Assembly: GCA_964406735.1 (NCBI GenBank)
Contig: CAYOSU010000006.1
Coordinates: 1-64,000 of the forward strand
Direction: 5' to 3'
DNA: 64,000 bases
From: CAYOSU01 sp964406735
GTDB lineage: Bacteria > Bacillota > Clostridia > Christensenellales > CAMQZB01
Position numbers and translations under genes: made by a program. Below, piece by piece: positions 1 through 8,229 of this stretch; position 1 is the stretch's first letter; each line of letters begins with the position of its first letter. Under the pieces are notes generated by a model. The model was given only the letters and a program-made list of their open reading frames with translations. It did no database searches and had not been told where the DNA came from.

Positions 1-128
1 GGCAAGAGATTTTCAACTCGGCATAAGAGATTATTTTGCAGAATAAAATTGCAAATAACAAAGGACTAAGCGGCAACGCTCAGGGTGAATAAGGAAGTAT
101 TTTAGAAAATGCGGTGTAACCTCGCAAA

Positions 129-435
129 GGCTTCTTTTGTATTGGTGAAACATTTTATCATAAAAATGGTGAGCAAGCTATACTTGTAAATGATAAAGGG
201 TATCTTGATTATAATGGTGTTGTTGAATCAATGCATGAAATTGCTGCAAAAATGATGAATGGCAGTAGAAGGGTTAATGCATTTGATTATATGTATGTAA
301 AGCGTGCTGGAAAGCTTGTATCTATTGATGAAGTTCGAGATAATTATAGAAAAACTCTATGGTGTTACACAAAAAGATATTGATGAACATACTAAGAGGT
401 ATGATGATGTTGTGAGAACATTAGCGTTAAGATAA
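129..435 (+). pseudogene. C-terminal remnant of adenine DNA methyltransferase (RAMA-like domain), frameshifted
   Basis: No start codon is present. From 129 an open frame reads GFFCIGETFYHKNGEQAILV and continues through a stretch ending in GKLVSIDEVRDNYRKTL. Near 358 the frame is lost and resumes one register over, reading GVTQKDIDEHTKRYDDVV and stopping at 433-435. The pattern (Gly-Tyr-Leu, Ser/His-Glu-Ile-Ala-Ala, Asn-x-Phe-Asp-Tyr, VSIDEVRxxYR) resembles the RAMA-type domain that ends many restriction-modification adenine methyltransferases. The catalytic part is not in the window. Upstream, at 5-46, a short frame ending IRDYFAE may be the tail of yet another gene, which I cannot identify. 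Together with the methyltransferase fragment at 985-1377 this marks a decayed modification locus. The domain assignment is from memory and moderate. Confidence 0.5.
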
Positions 436-458
436 AAATTCCAGTTGAGGTGTAGAGA

Positions 459-983
459 ATGGATTACAAAATAGAAGCGTTGAATATTCTGTTAAATGAA
501 GAATGTTTATTGCAGAGATATTATCCGCTAATTCAGTACAAAAATATTTTATTACAAAATTTCTTCAATAACGGATTTTTTTCAAAGGCAGATTGTTTAT
601 CACTCTCGGATGAAGCATTGATTCAAATGGGGCTACCTGACGCTGATATGGTACAACTATTTCGTTTATTTTTGAACATGTATGATGTGAAATCGAGCAA
701 AATGAAGGAAATAAAGAAGGTAATTGAAAACGAAGAGGAAAAAATATTATTTCAACAACTGTACCTTTTACCTGGTGTAAGAGCGGTGAGGGCAAGGCTT
801 TATGCGTCTGCAGGTTATACAGATTTATTTGAAATAGCAGCTGCATCTCCTGAACAGATAATATCCGATACTACAAGAGTGATTATACAAAACAAGTTGG
901 ATATAAAGGTACCGCTTCTCAAGGAAGTGAGAACGCATATTGCTGTGGCAAAGGTGCTAACAGAATATAAGATTGATAGCTAG
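459..983 (+). CDS. Helix-hairpin-helix (DUF4332-like) protein
   Basis: This is an intact 174-residue soluble protein without signal peptide or membrane segment. Residues ~40-70 (KADCLSLSDEALIQMGL, then a leucine-rich helix) and ~103-150 (LLPGVRAVRARLYASAGYTD, then EIAAASPEQII) each look like a helix-hairpin-helix module. The second has the 'PGV..R..LY.AGY.....IA.A.PE.I' pattern of DUF4332-like proteins that bind DNA non-specifically. The start follows a weak GAGGTG ribosome site at ~446-451. It lies between two methyltransferase fragments, so it was probably a passenger or partner gene of a restriction-modification locus. Function is unknown. The fold call rests on motif spacing only. Confidence 0.5.
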   Translation: MDYKIEALNILLNEECLLQRYYPLIQYKNILLQNFFNNGFFSKADCLSLSDEALIQMGLPDADMVQLFRLFLNMYDVKSSKMKEIKKVIENEEEKILFQQLYLLPGVRAVRARLYASAGYTDLFEIAAASPEQIISDTTRVIIQNKLDIKVPLLKEVRTHIAVAKVLTEYKIDS

Positions 984-984
984 G

Positions 985-1377
985 CTTCATGTTATGAATA
1001 GATTACTAAAACCTAATGGTTCAATTTGTGTGATTTCTGGAATGCAATCAATTTATGAAATAGGTTCGATTTTGAGAGAACTTGGATTTTGGGTTATTAA
1101 TGATATAGTGTGGCAATAAAGCAATCCAACACCTAATTTTGGAGGTACGAGATTAAATAATAGTCATGAGACATTAATTTGGGCAACAAAAAGCAAAAAG
1201 TCAAAATTAACATTTAATTATAAAACAAGAAAGTTTTTAAACAATGGCAAACAAATGGGCTCTATTTGGACATTCCCAGTTTGCTCTGGAAATGAAAGAT
1301 TAAAAAATGAACAGGGCGAAAAAGTACACAATACGCAAAAACCTGAGGCATTACTTTATAGGCTTCCTCATCGGTAA
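985..1377 (+). pseudogene. Site-specific adenine DNA methyltransferase fragment with in-frame stop
   Basis: The frame from 985 reads MNRLLKPNGSICVISGMQS and, after a TAA at 1117-1119, continues SNPTPNFGGTRLNNSHETLI, then KQMGSIWTFPVCSGNERLKN and HNTQKPEALLYRL. This is the second half of a beta-class N6-adenine methyltransferase. The family normally has Lys before SNPTPNF, so one A-to-T change (AAA to TAA) explains the nonsense codon. The motif HNTQKPEALLYR is the AdoMet-binding 'TQKPE' segment. The amino-terminal half with the DPPY motif is absent, and the frame ends soon after QKPE at 1375-1377, so both ends are truncated. It is the clearest sign that this is a decaying mobile or defence region. 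Confidence 0.75.
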
Positions 1378-1395
1378 GATAAAAATAAAATTTAC

Positions 1396-1767
1396 TCATA
1401 CAAAAATCACTTCCGTATTCACAATTTCAGTTGCTCGGTTACGGATATTATTCATCTTTCGTACCCAATCCATAGGCAAAGTTGCTTTCAAATTTTCTGT
1501 AACATTCTCTTTCTCGGCAAGTGATTTTACCGTCTGTTCAAACAATTTTTCTGCTTGAATTTCGATATCTGCAAGGTAATTATCAAGTGTTCCGGTAGTC
1601 GTCAAATTATAATATCTGACCTTGTGATGCTCTTTAAGATACCGTCTGTGTCGTTCGCCCCATACACCGATTTCATAATCGCTATCGTTTGGCAATGTAA
1701 CGCAAGGTAATTTATAATCGCCCTGCATTTCGTACTGTACATCTTGTTGTTCAAATAATGTTTTCAT
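1396..1767 (-). CDS. tnpV: TnpV, transposon-encoded accessory protein
   Basis: The 123-residue protein has the hallmark features of TnpV from Tn4451/Tn4453-type clostridial transposons: the MKTLFEQ amino terminus, GDYKLPCVTLP, the central IGVWGERHRRYLKEHHKVRY block, LDNYLADIEIQAEKLF, and the terminal MDWVRKMNNIRNRATEIVN. Family length is ~120 residues, so it looks complete. A perfect AAGGAGGTT ribosome site lies just upstream of the ATG. Its exact role in transposition is not established. No large serine recombinase (tnpX) is visible nearby, so this is either the edge of an element running off the left end of the window or a remnant. Confidence 0.85.
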   Translation of the reverse strand: MKTLFEQQDVQYEMQGDYKLPCVTLPNDSDYEIGVWGERHRRYLKEHHKVRYYNLTTTGTLDNYLADIEIQAEKLFEQTVKSLAEKENVTENLKATLPMDWVRKMNNIRNRATEIVNTEVIFV

Positions 1768-1974
1768 AATGAACCTCCTTGATTTTGATGTGTTAATTAT
1801 AAATCAAGTCGAATCAAAAGACGAATGTGCGGATTTTATTGCAAAAGAAAAAGGCTCTGACCTTCTAAGTCAAAGCCTAATTTCTTCCCTTTGCAATGCC
1901 ACAGATGTATAAGTTTTCTATACTGCCTTATCAACCCGTAGCAAACGCTTAGTCCCTTTTATTTTTCTTCTTTG

Positions 1975-2448
1975 TCAATTAAACAAACGCCATTGTATTA
2001 TTTTTACGTCTACACAATAATAGCAGCTGTCGTTTATTCGCTGTATATGGTCTCCATGTTCAATATCGACGTAAAGCTTTAATTCTCGTCCATCCTTCAA
2101 AAACAACGTATAACAATAGCTTCCGTTTTCCAAGTAATCGTTACCCATAAAAAGACATTGAATACTTCTTATCCAGTTCCGCTTAACTTTTACTTTCGAT
2201 AGATTCGTCATAAACTCCGTCGTCTGATCTTCCGTCAATATGCGAACGTCCTTTTCGCCCCAGCCGCTTGTTTCAACCGCACATTCAATACATTCGACTT
2301 CCGAAATATCGACGTTATATTCGGAAAAGACCTCGAAGAAGTCATTTTTGAAAGGAAGTAAAGCTCCCCACGGACACATAATATTTATGCATAGCCATAT
2401 CGCAAAAAATATTGATAGAATAATTGCAAGTAGCTTTTTATCCGTCAT
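1975..2448 (-). CDS. Small membrane-anchored protein A (paralog of next gene)
   Basis: This is a 157-residue protein with one amino-terminal hydrophobic segment (residues ~6-24) and a polar extracellular domain. It shares a layout with the gene immediately upstream (2521-3003): an FFxVF-EYxxxIxEV/I-x-x-IE segment after the membrane anchor, a central RxNWIxxIxxxF segment, and a Q-R-I-N motif near the end. That implies an ancient tandem duplication. Six cysteines are present. AAGGAGGGC precedes the ATG. It is the last gene of the unit protease-B-A. I do not recognise the family. Position downstream of a secreted cysteine protease suggests an inhibitor, immunity or chaperone-like partner, which is inference only. 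Confidence 0.6.
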   Translation of the reverse strand: MTDKKLLAIILSIFFAIWLCINIMCPWGALLPFKNDFFEVFSEYNVDISEVECIECAVETSGWGEKDVRILTEDQTTEFMTNLSKVKVKRNWIRSIQCLFMGNDYLENGSYCYTLFLKDGRELKLYVDIEHGDHIQRINDSCYYCVDVKIIQWRLFN

Positions 2449-2520
2449 GTTTAGCCCTCCTTATTTTATCTTTACGTGTAAAACGCATTTATGTCGCCGA
2501 TACACCCTTGTAATGGATAT

Positions 2521-3003
2521 TTATGGATATAAATCATCATATTTTCCGTATGGAATATGACCGTTAAAGTATTCACCTCCGTTTATACGCTGATGTAGTG
2601 GGTAGAGAAATTCTAAATATAACACTTTACAACTGCCGTCTTTTTTGTGAAAGACTACTTTGTAGATTCCTCCGCTCCCGATATTATAAGTTTCGTTGAA
2701 AAAGAACAATTCAATGGGGATTATCCAATTCGCTCGCACTCTACTTTCTTCGAGTTGTTCCATGTATTTTTCAGGAGCGGATAATATGTGGCTGACATAT
2801 CTGTGTTCTACGCCGACCAATTCTCCTGCTTCTATGTAATCTATCTCTTCAATCGGAATATCGTATTCGGGAAAAACCTTGAAGAATTTCCGACTTGGTA
2901 AAAATGCCAATTTGGGGAAATATGCATAGAAGCCAAAGAACATTGTCAAAAAAATAATGATAACTATACTTAGTATTATCGTTGTCTTAATCTTCTTTTT
3001 CAT
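2521..3003 (-). CDS. Small membrane-anchored protein B (paralog of previous gene)
   Basis: This protein of about 160 residues starts MKKKIKTTIILSIVIIIFLT, a clear signal anchor, and carries a polar domain with FFKVFPEYDIPIEEIDYIE and VRANWIIPIELFF, matching its neighbour at 1975-2448. I chose the ATG at 3001-3003, two bases after the stop of the protease gene, which suggests translational coupling. A GTG 12 bases upstream (3015) would add four residues but overlaps the protease and has no better ribosome site. It contains a single cysteine (GSCKV), unlike its paralog. Function is unknown. Co-transcription with a secreted papain-like protease is the main clue. Confidence 0.6.
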   Translation of the reverse strand: MKKKIKTTIILSIVIIIFLTMFFGFYAYFPKLAFLPSRKFFKVFPEYDIPIEEIDYIEAGELVGVEHRYVSHILSAPEKYMEQLEESRVRANWIIPIELFFFNETYNIGSGGIYKVVFHKKDGSCKVLYLEFLYPLHQRINGGEYFNGHIPYGKYDDLYP

Positions 3004-3005
3004 AC

Positions 3006-4187
3006 TTATGCCCACGAATGATTTAATGCGAAATAATTATATACATTCACATTAGATATAATTATGGAGGCGAATTTATATGGATCGTACGAATTGGGAT
3101 TGTTTTCATCATACGTATCTTTCCATCCCATATGCGCATAGTATCTATTATTACTGTCATATCCATACACAACAACATCGTGGAAATTATTGGTTTTTTC
3201 TGCTCCACCGTCCGTATAAGTATATGTCAACATCGTTAAAATCACAGGATTTCCGCCATTTATTATTTTCTTTATTTCGGGTGCGGAATTATACCCCGGA
3301 CCGACTTTTTGATATATTCTGCTTCCTACGGCGGTAGTACAATCGTTAATAATATAATCTGATATCGTATCGCTAATTTCATAAGCTCCCATCGGATAGC
3401 CATTGCCGAATGTTATCCCTGTCAAAAGATGAGGATACACTAAAAGCAAATAATCGTGGAAAATTTGAGTTGTTCCTATTGTTTTGCCGTTGCTATCAAC
3501 TACGACAAACGATGATTGCGTTATTATGTCGTCATCGATAAGCTTGTCATAAAAACCGAGCAAAATACATATTGCTACAATTCCGCAAGTGCCGTTTGTA
3601 TTGTTTGGGAATTCTGTTAACAATGCAAGACTTAAGTATTCTTTAATAAGCGTAAATCCATATCCTCCTTGCACTGTCTTATTAGGATCGGGGGAAGATG
3701 GGAAAGAGGCTCTCGTTTGAACGGAAGATTCCTTTATGTAATGCTCTGCGTCAATGGAAAAAGCCGCTCCCGTTAGGTTCGTTTTTGATATACTTTCGTC
3801 TGTTCTTAAGTGTCTTACGTTTGCGTTGGCACTTCTTGTTACAGGTTCAATAAAGTATTCTCCTATTCCGCAATAATACTTTGTTCCCGACTCCCCGTAA
3901 TACGGTGAATTGGTTGCGTATGAACCCTCTATAAATATACTTGCGTTTTCGTTAAAGCTATATATAGCATAACCGCTTGGAGATAACTCATATAGCTTAA
4001 ACGTATTACCCGCAAAGTCCGTTATTGTCTCTTGAGATATTATACTTTGTCCTTCTTGTATGAAATCGTGAATATCTTCATGTTTATAATTATCTTCGGC
4101 AAATGCCGTGGTTACAGGTGATATGCCTGTTATTATCATAATAAGGGATAACGTTAAAGTTATAATGGTAGTAAGTTTCTTATTCAT
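3006..4187 (-). CDS. Secreted papain-like (C10/C39-type) cysteine protease
   Basis: This is a 393-residue exported protein. Residues 1-30 form a signal peptide ending AFA. Residues ~31-165 are a propeptide-like region. The peptidase-like domain follows, with the probable nucleophile Cys201 in NGTCGIVAICILLGFYD and the probable catalytic His336 in FHDVVVYGYD, then YYAHMGW, where an Asn/Trp pair usually completes the site. This arrangement (Cys, ~135 residues, His-x-Val-Val-x-Gly-Tyr-Asp) is that of streptopain/staphopain-like and C39-like papain-fold peptidases. An AAAAAGGAGAAAAAAG ribosome site precedes the ATG. A consensus promoter lies ~400 bases upstream (4575-4603), giving a long leader. 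The two following genes are membrane-anchored paralogs. The substrate is unknown. It could act on host or competitor proteins, or on exported self proteins. Confidence 0.7.
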   Translation of the reverse strand: MNKKLTTIITLTLSLIMIITGISPVTTAFAEDNYKHEDIHDFIQEGQSIISQETITDFAGNTFKLYELSPSGYAIYSFNENASIFIEGSYATNSPYYGESGTKYYCGIGEYFIEPVTRSANANVRHLRTDESISKTNLTGAAFSIDAEHYIKESSVQTRASFPSSPDPNKTVQGGYGFTLIKEYLSLALLTEFPNNTNGTCGIVAICILLGFYDKLIDDDIITQSSFVVVDSNGKTIGTTQIFHDYLLLVYPHLLTGITFGNGYPMGAYEISDTISDYIINDCTTAVGSRIYQKVGPGYNSAPEIKKIINGGNPVILTMLTYTYTDGGAEKTNNFHDVVVYGYDSNNRYYAHMGWKDTYDENNPNSYDPYKFASIIISNVNVYNYFALNHSWA

Positions 4188-4574
4188 CTTTTTTCTCCTT
4201 TTTAATAAAATTACGAAATATGCTTTGGCTATTATCTACCTATCCCAAAAAAAAGGGGAAAATTATCATAACGTTTTCTTTGGACTCACCTCCTTATCTT
4301 TAATATTTGCCTACGTTTCACAACAAATCGATCAGCGTTATTTAATTTGTATAAGTATTTTACTATGGCGTATATGCCTATTCTTTTAATATTCGGTTGA
4401 CGTTTCTTAAACCTAATCTTTTGAGACTGATTATTTGGTATTTCTCTATCTCATATTGACTCTTCCACTTAATTAACACCGCAGGCGTTAAACAAGGCTC
4501 TTATTCTTTAATATTTTCTTATTATTGTTGCGATTTTGCGACAAAAGTTTTAATTTTGTCCTTATTGTAGTATT

Positions 4575-4603
4575 ATTCTATCATAGCGTATAGGCCCTGT
4601 CAA
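4575..4603 (-). promoter_or_regulatory. Promoter of the protease operon
   Basis: Reading the minus strand, TTGACA (4603-4598), a 17-base spacer and TAGAAT (4580-4575) give a near-consensus sigma-A promoter. Transcription would begin near 4568, leaving a ~380-base untranslated leader before the protease ATG at 4187. Confidence 0.65.
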
Positions 4604-4636
4604 TACTAACATTTGAAATACTACACGCTGTTGCAA

Positions 4637-4679
4637 AACCGACAACCTGTCGGTTTCGTGGAACAATAGTGTTCCACGA
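4637..4679. repeat. Two abutting perfect hairpins
   Basis: AACCGACA/TGTCGGTT (4637-4655, 3-base loop) is followed directly by TCGTGGAACA/TGTTCCACGA (4656-4679, 4-base loop). Neither is followed by a T-run in either direction, so they are not ordinary terminators. They sit just upstream of the protease promoter and may be a REP-like element, an operator or the scar of a mobile element. Confidence 0.6.
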
Positions 4680-4770
4680 CGAAGCTTGTATAGAGCTCGT
4701 GCCTTGTGCAAAGAATAAGTCGCTGTACTTTGAAATCTTCTACAACGCCCGTCTCAATATGAACGAGGTT

Positions 4771-4800
4771 CGTTATACATTTTTTATATACCGTTATACA
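4771..4800 (+). repeat. CGTTATACA direct repeat upstream of rex promoter
   Basis: CGTTATACA occurs at 4771-4779 and again at 4792-4800, a spacing of 21 bases (two helical turns). The second copy ends 20 bases before the -35 box at 4821. The geometry suits a protein binding two sites on one face of the DNA, but no regulator can be assigned. Confidence 0.5.
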
Positions 4801-4820
4801 AAATTGGTATTTTTAAACGC

Positions 4821-4849
4821 TTGCGATTCGGGGCTTTAATTGATATAAT
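4821..4849 (+). promoter_or_regulatory. Promoter of rex-adhE operon
   Basis: TTGCGA (4821-4826), 17 bases, TATAAT (4844-4849). The rex ATG lies 30 bases downstream behind AAAGGAGCG. I did not find a convincing Rex operator (TTGTTAA-N4-TTAACAA type) overlapping it. Confidence 0.75.
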
Positions 4850-4878
4850 TGTATCGATACCAAAGGAGCGAATGAATT

Positions 4879-5490
4879 ATGAGAAAATTCCCTAAACCGG
4901 TTGCCACGAGGCTTCCTATTTACCTTCACATTTTGCGGAGCGAGAGCGCAAGCGACAGCAAGTACGTCTCATCTGCCTCGATTGCGAAAGCAGCGGGACT
5001 TGGCGAGGTGCAGGTCAGAAAGGACCTCGCACTCGTGAGCGGAAGCGGCAAGCCGAAGCTCGGGTATATTCGCTTGGATCTCATAAACGACCTCGAGAAC
5101 TGCCTCGACTGCGCAAGAGAGAAAACCGCCGTCGTCATCGGCGCAGGAAAGCTCGGCAAGGCGCTGCTTTCCTACGAAAACTTCTCGGAGTACAACATCT
5201 CCGTCAAAGCCGCTTTCGACGTCAACGAGGAAAAGTTCGCCGACGATTATCACGGCAAGCAAATCCTTTCGCTTGACTTGCTCGAAGAGTACTGCAAGGC
5301 GGAAAACGTCGAGATCGCTATCATAACGGTGCCTGCAAGTGCGGCACAAGAGGTCGCAGACAAGCTCATCGATATCGGGATACGCTTCATTTGGAGCTTT
5401 GCTCCGACAAGGCTTAAAGTACCCAAGGACGTCGCCTTGAAGGAAGAAAATATCGTTGCTTCACTCGCAGTTTTGGCTGCTAATATATAA
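4879..5490 (+). CDS. rex: Redox-sensing transcriptional repressor Rex
   Basis: Rex binds DNA when NADH/NAD+ is low and releases it when NADH rises, so fermentation genes are induced on demand. The 203-residue length is typical. Residues ~8-60 form the winged helix (TRLPIYLHILR, then SSASIAKAAGLGEVQVRKDLA, the recognition helix). Residues ~83-95 hold the dinucleotide fold signature VVIGAGKLGKALL, followed by the FDVNEEKFAD acidic strand end. The carboxyl end (RFIWSFAPTRLKVPKDV) is the domain-swapped helix region. It is first in an operon with adhE, 23 bases apart, so regulator and main target are co-transcribed, consistent with autoregulation. Confidence 0.95.
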   Translation: MRKFPKPVATRLPIYLHILRSESASDSKYVSSASIAKAAGLGEVQVRKDLALVSGSGKPKLGYIRLDLINDLENCLDCAREKTAVVIGAGKLGKALLSYENFSEYNISVKAAFDVNEEKFADDYHGKQILSLDLLEEYCKAENVEIAIITVPASAAQEVADKLIDIGIRFIWSFAPTRLKVPKDVALKEENIVASLAVLAANI

Positions 5491-5513
5491 ACTAACATAC
5501 GGAGGAAACCAAA

Positions 5514-8213
5514 ATGGAAGAAAAAGTGTACGGAATAGTAGACAGCGTTGAGGCTTTGGAAAAAGCTATCGCACGCGTCAAGAAAGCTCAGGAAGAGTTC
5601 TCTAAGTATTCCCAGGAACAAGTTGACAAGATCTTCTTCGCCGCAGCATGTGCTGCCGACAAAATGAGAATACCTCTCGCAAAGATGGCTGTTGCAGAAA
5701 CGGGCATGGGCATCGTCGAGGACAAGGTCATCAAAAACCATTATGCCGCAGAGTATATCTACAACGCTTACAGAGACGTTAAGACGTGCGGCGTTATCGA
5801 AGAGGACAAGGCGTTCGGCATCAAAAAGGTAGCAGAGCCTATCGGTCTCGTTGCCGCAGTTATACCTACAACCAACCCGACCTCTACCGCTATCTTCAAG
5901 ACGCTTATTTGCCTCAAAACGAGAAACGGTATCATCATAAGCCCTCACCCGAGAGCTAAAAACTCTACGATCGCCGCTGCAAAGGTGATACTCGAAGCCG
6001 CTGTCAAAGCAGGTGCGCCTGAGGACATCATTTCCTGGATCGACGTTCCCTCACTTGAAATGACAAACCTCCTCATGAAAGAGGCTGACATAATTCTCGC
6101 AACCGGCGGCCCCGGCATGGTAAAAGCTGCGTATTCGAGCGGAAAGCCCGCTCTCGGCGTTGGTGCAGGCAATACGCCCGCTATCATCGACGACTCTGCC
6201 GACATCGTGCTCGCCGTCAACTCTATCATCCATTCCAAGACGTTCGATAACGGCATGATCTGCGCTTCCGAGCAGTCCGTTATCGTGCTCGACTCCGTAT
6301 ACGAGCAAGTGAAAGAGGAGTTCTCCGCAAGAGGATGCTACTTCCTCAATCCCGAAGAGACCGAAAAGGTCAGAAAGACAATCATAATAAACGGCGCACT
6401 CAACGCTAAGATCGTAGGACAGAAAGCCGCTACTATAGCAAAGCTTGCCGGCGTAACCGTTCCCGAAAGCACAAAGATAATCATCGGCGAGGTCGAGAGC
6501 GTAGAGCTTGCAGAAGAGTTCGCACACGAAAAGCTCTCCCCCGTTCTTGCTATGTATAGAGCAACCGACATCAAGGACGCTTTCGCAAAGGCAGAGCACC
6601 TCATCGCCGACGGCGGATACGGACACACATCCTCTATTTATCTCAATCCTCAGACGAGAAGCGAAGTTCTCGACGAGTTCCAGGAGAGAATGAAGACCTG
6701 CAGAATACTCGTCAACACGCCCTCTTCTCAGGGCGGCATCGGAGACCTTTACAACTTCAAGCTCGCTCCTTCCTTGACTCTCGGCTGCGGAAGCTGGGGC
6801 GGAAACTCGATTTCTGAAAACGTAGGAGTAAAACATCTCATCAATATCAAAACAGTTGCGGAAAGGAGAGAGAATATGCTTTGGTTCAGAGCACCTGAAA
6901 AGGTCTATTTGAAGAAGGGCTGCTTGCCCGTAGCTCTTGACGAGCTTAAGACCGTCATGGGCAAGAAGAAATGCTTCGTCGTAACGGACGAATTCTTATA
7001 CACTCACGGCTATACAAAGCCTATCACCGATAAGCTCGACGAGCTCGGTATCGCTCACACGACGTTCTTCAACGTCGCTCCCGACCCGACGCTTGCATGC
7101 GCAAAGGAAGGCGCAAAGCTCATGACCGCCTTCCAGCCCGACTGCATCATCGCTCTCGGCGGCGGTTCTGCTATGGACGCAGCAAAGATCATGTGGGTCC
7201 TTTACGAGCATCCCGAGGTTGACTTCCTAGACATGGCAATGCGCTTCATGGACATCAGAAAGAGGGTATATACCTTCCCGAAGATGGGCGAAAAGGCTTA
7301 TTTCGTAGCCATCCCGACCTCCGCTGGAACGGGCTCTGAGGTTACTCCGTTTGCCGTCATCACCGACGAGACGACGGGCGTTAAATACCCCTTGGCTGAC
7401 TACGAGCTTCTCCCCGATATGGCTATTATCGACACCGACTTCCATATGTCCGCACCTAAGGGACTTACGGCAGCAAGCGGTATCGACGCAGTAACCCACG
7501 CACTCGAAGCTATCGCTTCTATGATGGCTACCGATTATACCGACGGTCTTGCCCTCCGTGCGCTCAAGATGATATTCACCTATCTCCCCAGAGCTTACGA
7601 GAACGGTCAGACGGACGTAGAGGCAAGAGAGAAAATGGCTAATGCGGCTACTATGGCAGGTATGGCGTTCGCAAACGCATTCCTCGGCGTATGCCACTCT
7701 ATGGCACACAAGCTCGGTGCGTTCCATCATCTCCCGCACGGCGTCGCAAACGCGCTTATGATCGACGAGGTCATCCGCTTCAACTCCTCCGAAGTTCCCA
7801 CCAAGATGGGTACGTTCTCGCAGTACGACCATCCGCACACCCTCGCAAGATACGCAGAGGTTGCAGATTATCTCGGACTTAAGGGCGTAACGGACGAAGA
7901 CAAGGTCGAAAACCTCATCAAGACTATCGACGAGCTTAAAGCTAAAGTAGGCATCAAGAGCACTATCAAGGAATACGTTCCCAACGAGCAAGACTTCCTC
8001 GATCGCCTCGACGACATGATAGAGCAGGCGTTCGACGACCAGTGCACCGGCGCAAACCCGAGATATCCGCTCATGAGCGAAATAAAAGACATGTATCTCG
8101 CTGCTTATTATGGAAAACCTCTTGCAGAAAACAAACCTTTGCTTTATAATATAGACGACGTAAGCGCAAAGGACGAAGTCAAGAGCACTTATAAGAAGAG
8201 CAGCCGCAAGTAA
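5514..8213 (+). CDS. adhE: Bifunctional acetaldehyde-CoA / alcohol dehydrogenase AdhE
   Basis: AdhE reduces acetyl-CoA to acetaldehyde and then ethanol with two NADH, forming spirosomes in the cytoplasm. The 899-residue length is full. The amino-terminal ALDH half (1-~445) has catalytic Cys250 in DNGMICASEQS. The carboxyl half (~450-870) is an iron-dependent ADH with the NAD loop ALGGGSAMDAAK and iron ligands Asp658, His662 (SGIDAVTHAL), His728 and His742 (GVCHSMAHK to LPHG), at exactly the spacing of the E. coli enzyme (4, 66, 14). ACGGAGGAAACC precedes the ATG. It follows rex and leads into hydrogenase-type genes, so ethanol formation and H2 metabolism share a transcript. Codon use and composition match the rest of the operon. 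Confidence 0.97.
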   Translation: MEEKVYGIVDSVEALEKAIARVKKAQEEFSKYSQEQVDKIFFAAACAADKMRIPLAKMAVAETGMGIVEDKVIKNHYAAEYIYNAYRDVKTCGVIEEDKAFGIKKVAEPIGLVAAVIPTTNPTSTAIFKTLICLKTRNGIIISPHPRAKNSTIAAAKVILEAAVKAGAPEDIISWIDVPSLEMTNLLMKEADIILATGGPGMVKAAYSSGKPALGVGAGNTPAIIDDSADIVLAVNSIIHSKTFDNGMICASEQSVIVLDSVYEQVKEEFSARGCYFLNPEETEKVRKTIIINGALNAKIVGQKAATIAKLAGVTVPESTKIIIGEVESVELAEEFAHEKLSPVLAMYRATDIKDAFAKAEHLIADGGYGHTSSIYLNPQTRSEVLDEFQERMKTCRILVNTPSSQGGIGDLYNFKLAPSLTLGCGSWGGNSISENVGVKHLINIKTVAERRENMLWFRAPEKVYLKKGCLPVALDELKTVMGKKKCFVVTDEFLYTHGYTKPITDKLDELGIAHTTFFNVAPDPTLACAKEGAKLMTAFQPDCIIALGGGSAMDAAKIMWVLYEHPEVDFLDMAMRFMDIRKRVYTFPKMGEKAYFVAIPTSAGTGSEVTPFAVITDETTGVKYPLADYELLPDMAIIDTDFHMSAPKGLTAASGIDAVTHALEAIASMMATDYTDGLALRALKMIFTYLPRAYENGQTDVEAREKMANAATMAGMAFANAFLGVCHSMAHKLGAFHHLPHGVANALMIDEVIRFNSSEVPTKMGTFSQYDHPHTLARYAEVADYLGLKGVTDEDKVENLIKTIDELKAKVGIKSTIKEYVPNEQDFLDRLDDMIEQAFDDQCTGANPRYPLMSEIKDMYLAAYYGKPLAENKPLLYNIDDVSAKDEVKSTYKKSSRK

Positions 8214-8229
8214 TCAGGAGGATGGTAGT

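Larger units (their letters stand above)
4188..4878. other. Intergenic region between divergent protease and rex units
   Basis: This 691-base gap holds no gene-length reading frame with a credible start. It contains the minus-strand promoter of the protease operon (4575-4603), two tandem perfect hairpins (4637-4679), a 9-base direct repeat with 21-base period (4771-4800) and the rex promoter (4821-4849). The protease leader (about 4188-4568) is A+T-rich and includes on the minus strand a strong ribosome-site-like AAGGAGGTGAGTCC at about 4281-4294 with no properly spaced start codon, so it may be a short decayed leader frame. Confidence 0.6.

Noticed and set aside
4788..4870. Rex operator upstream of rex
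   Set aside because: No TTGTTAA-type inverted repeat with acceptable arms was found by eye. Only the direct repeat described above is clear.
7227..7991. 254-codon minus-strand frame inside adhE
   Set aside because: AdhE is full-length and unambiguous here. The antisense frame has shadow-like composition.
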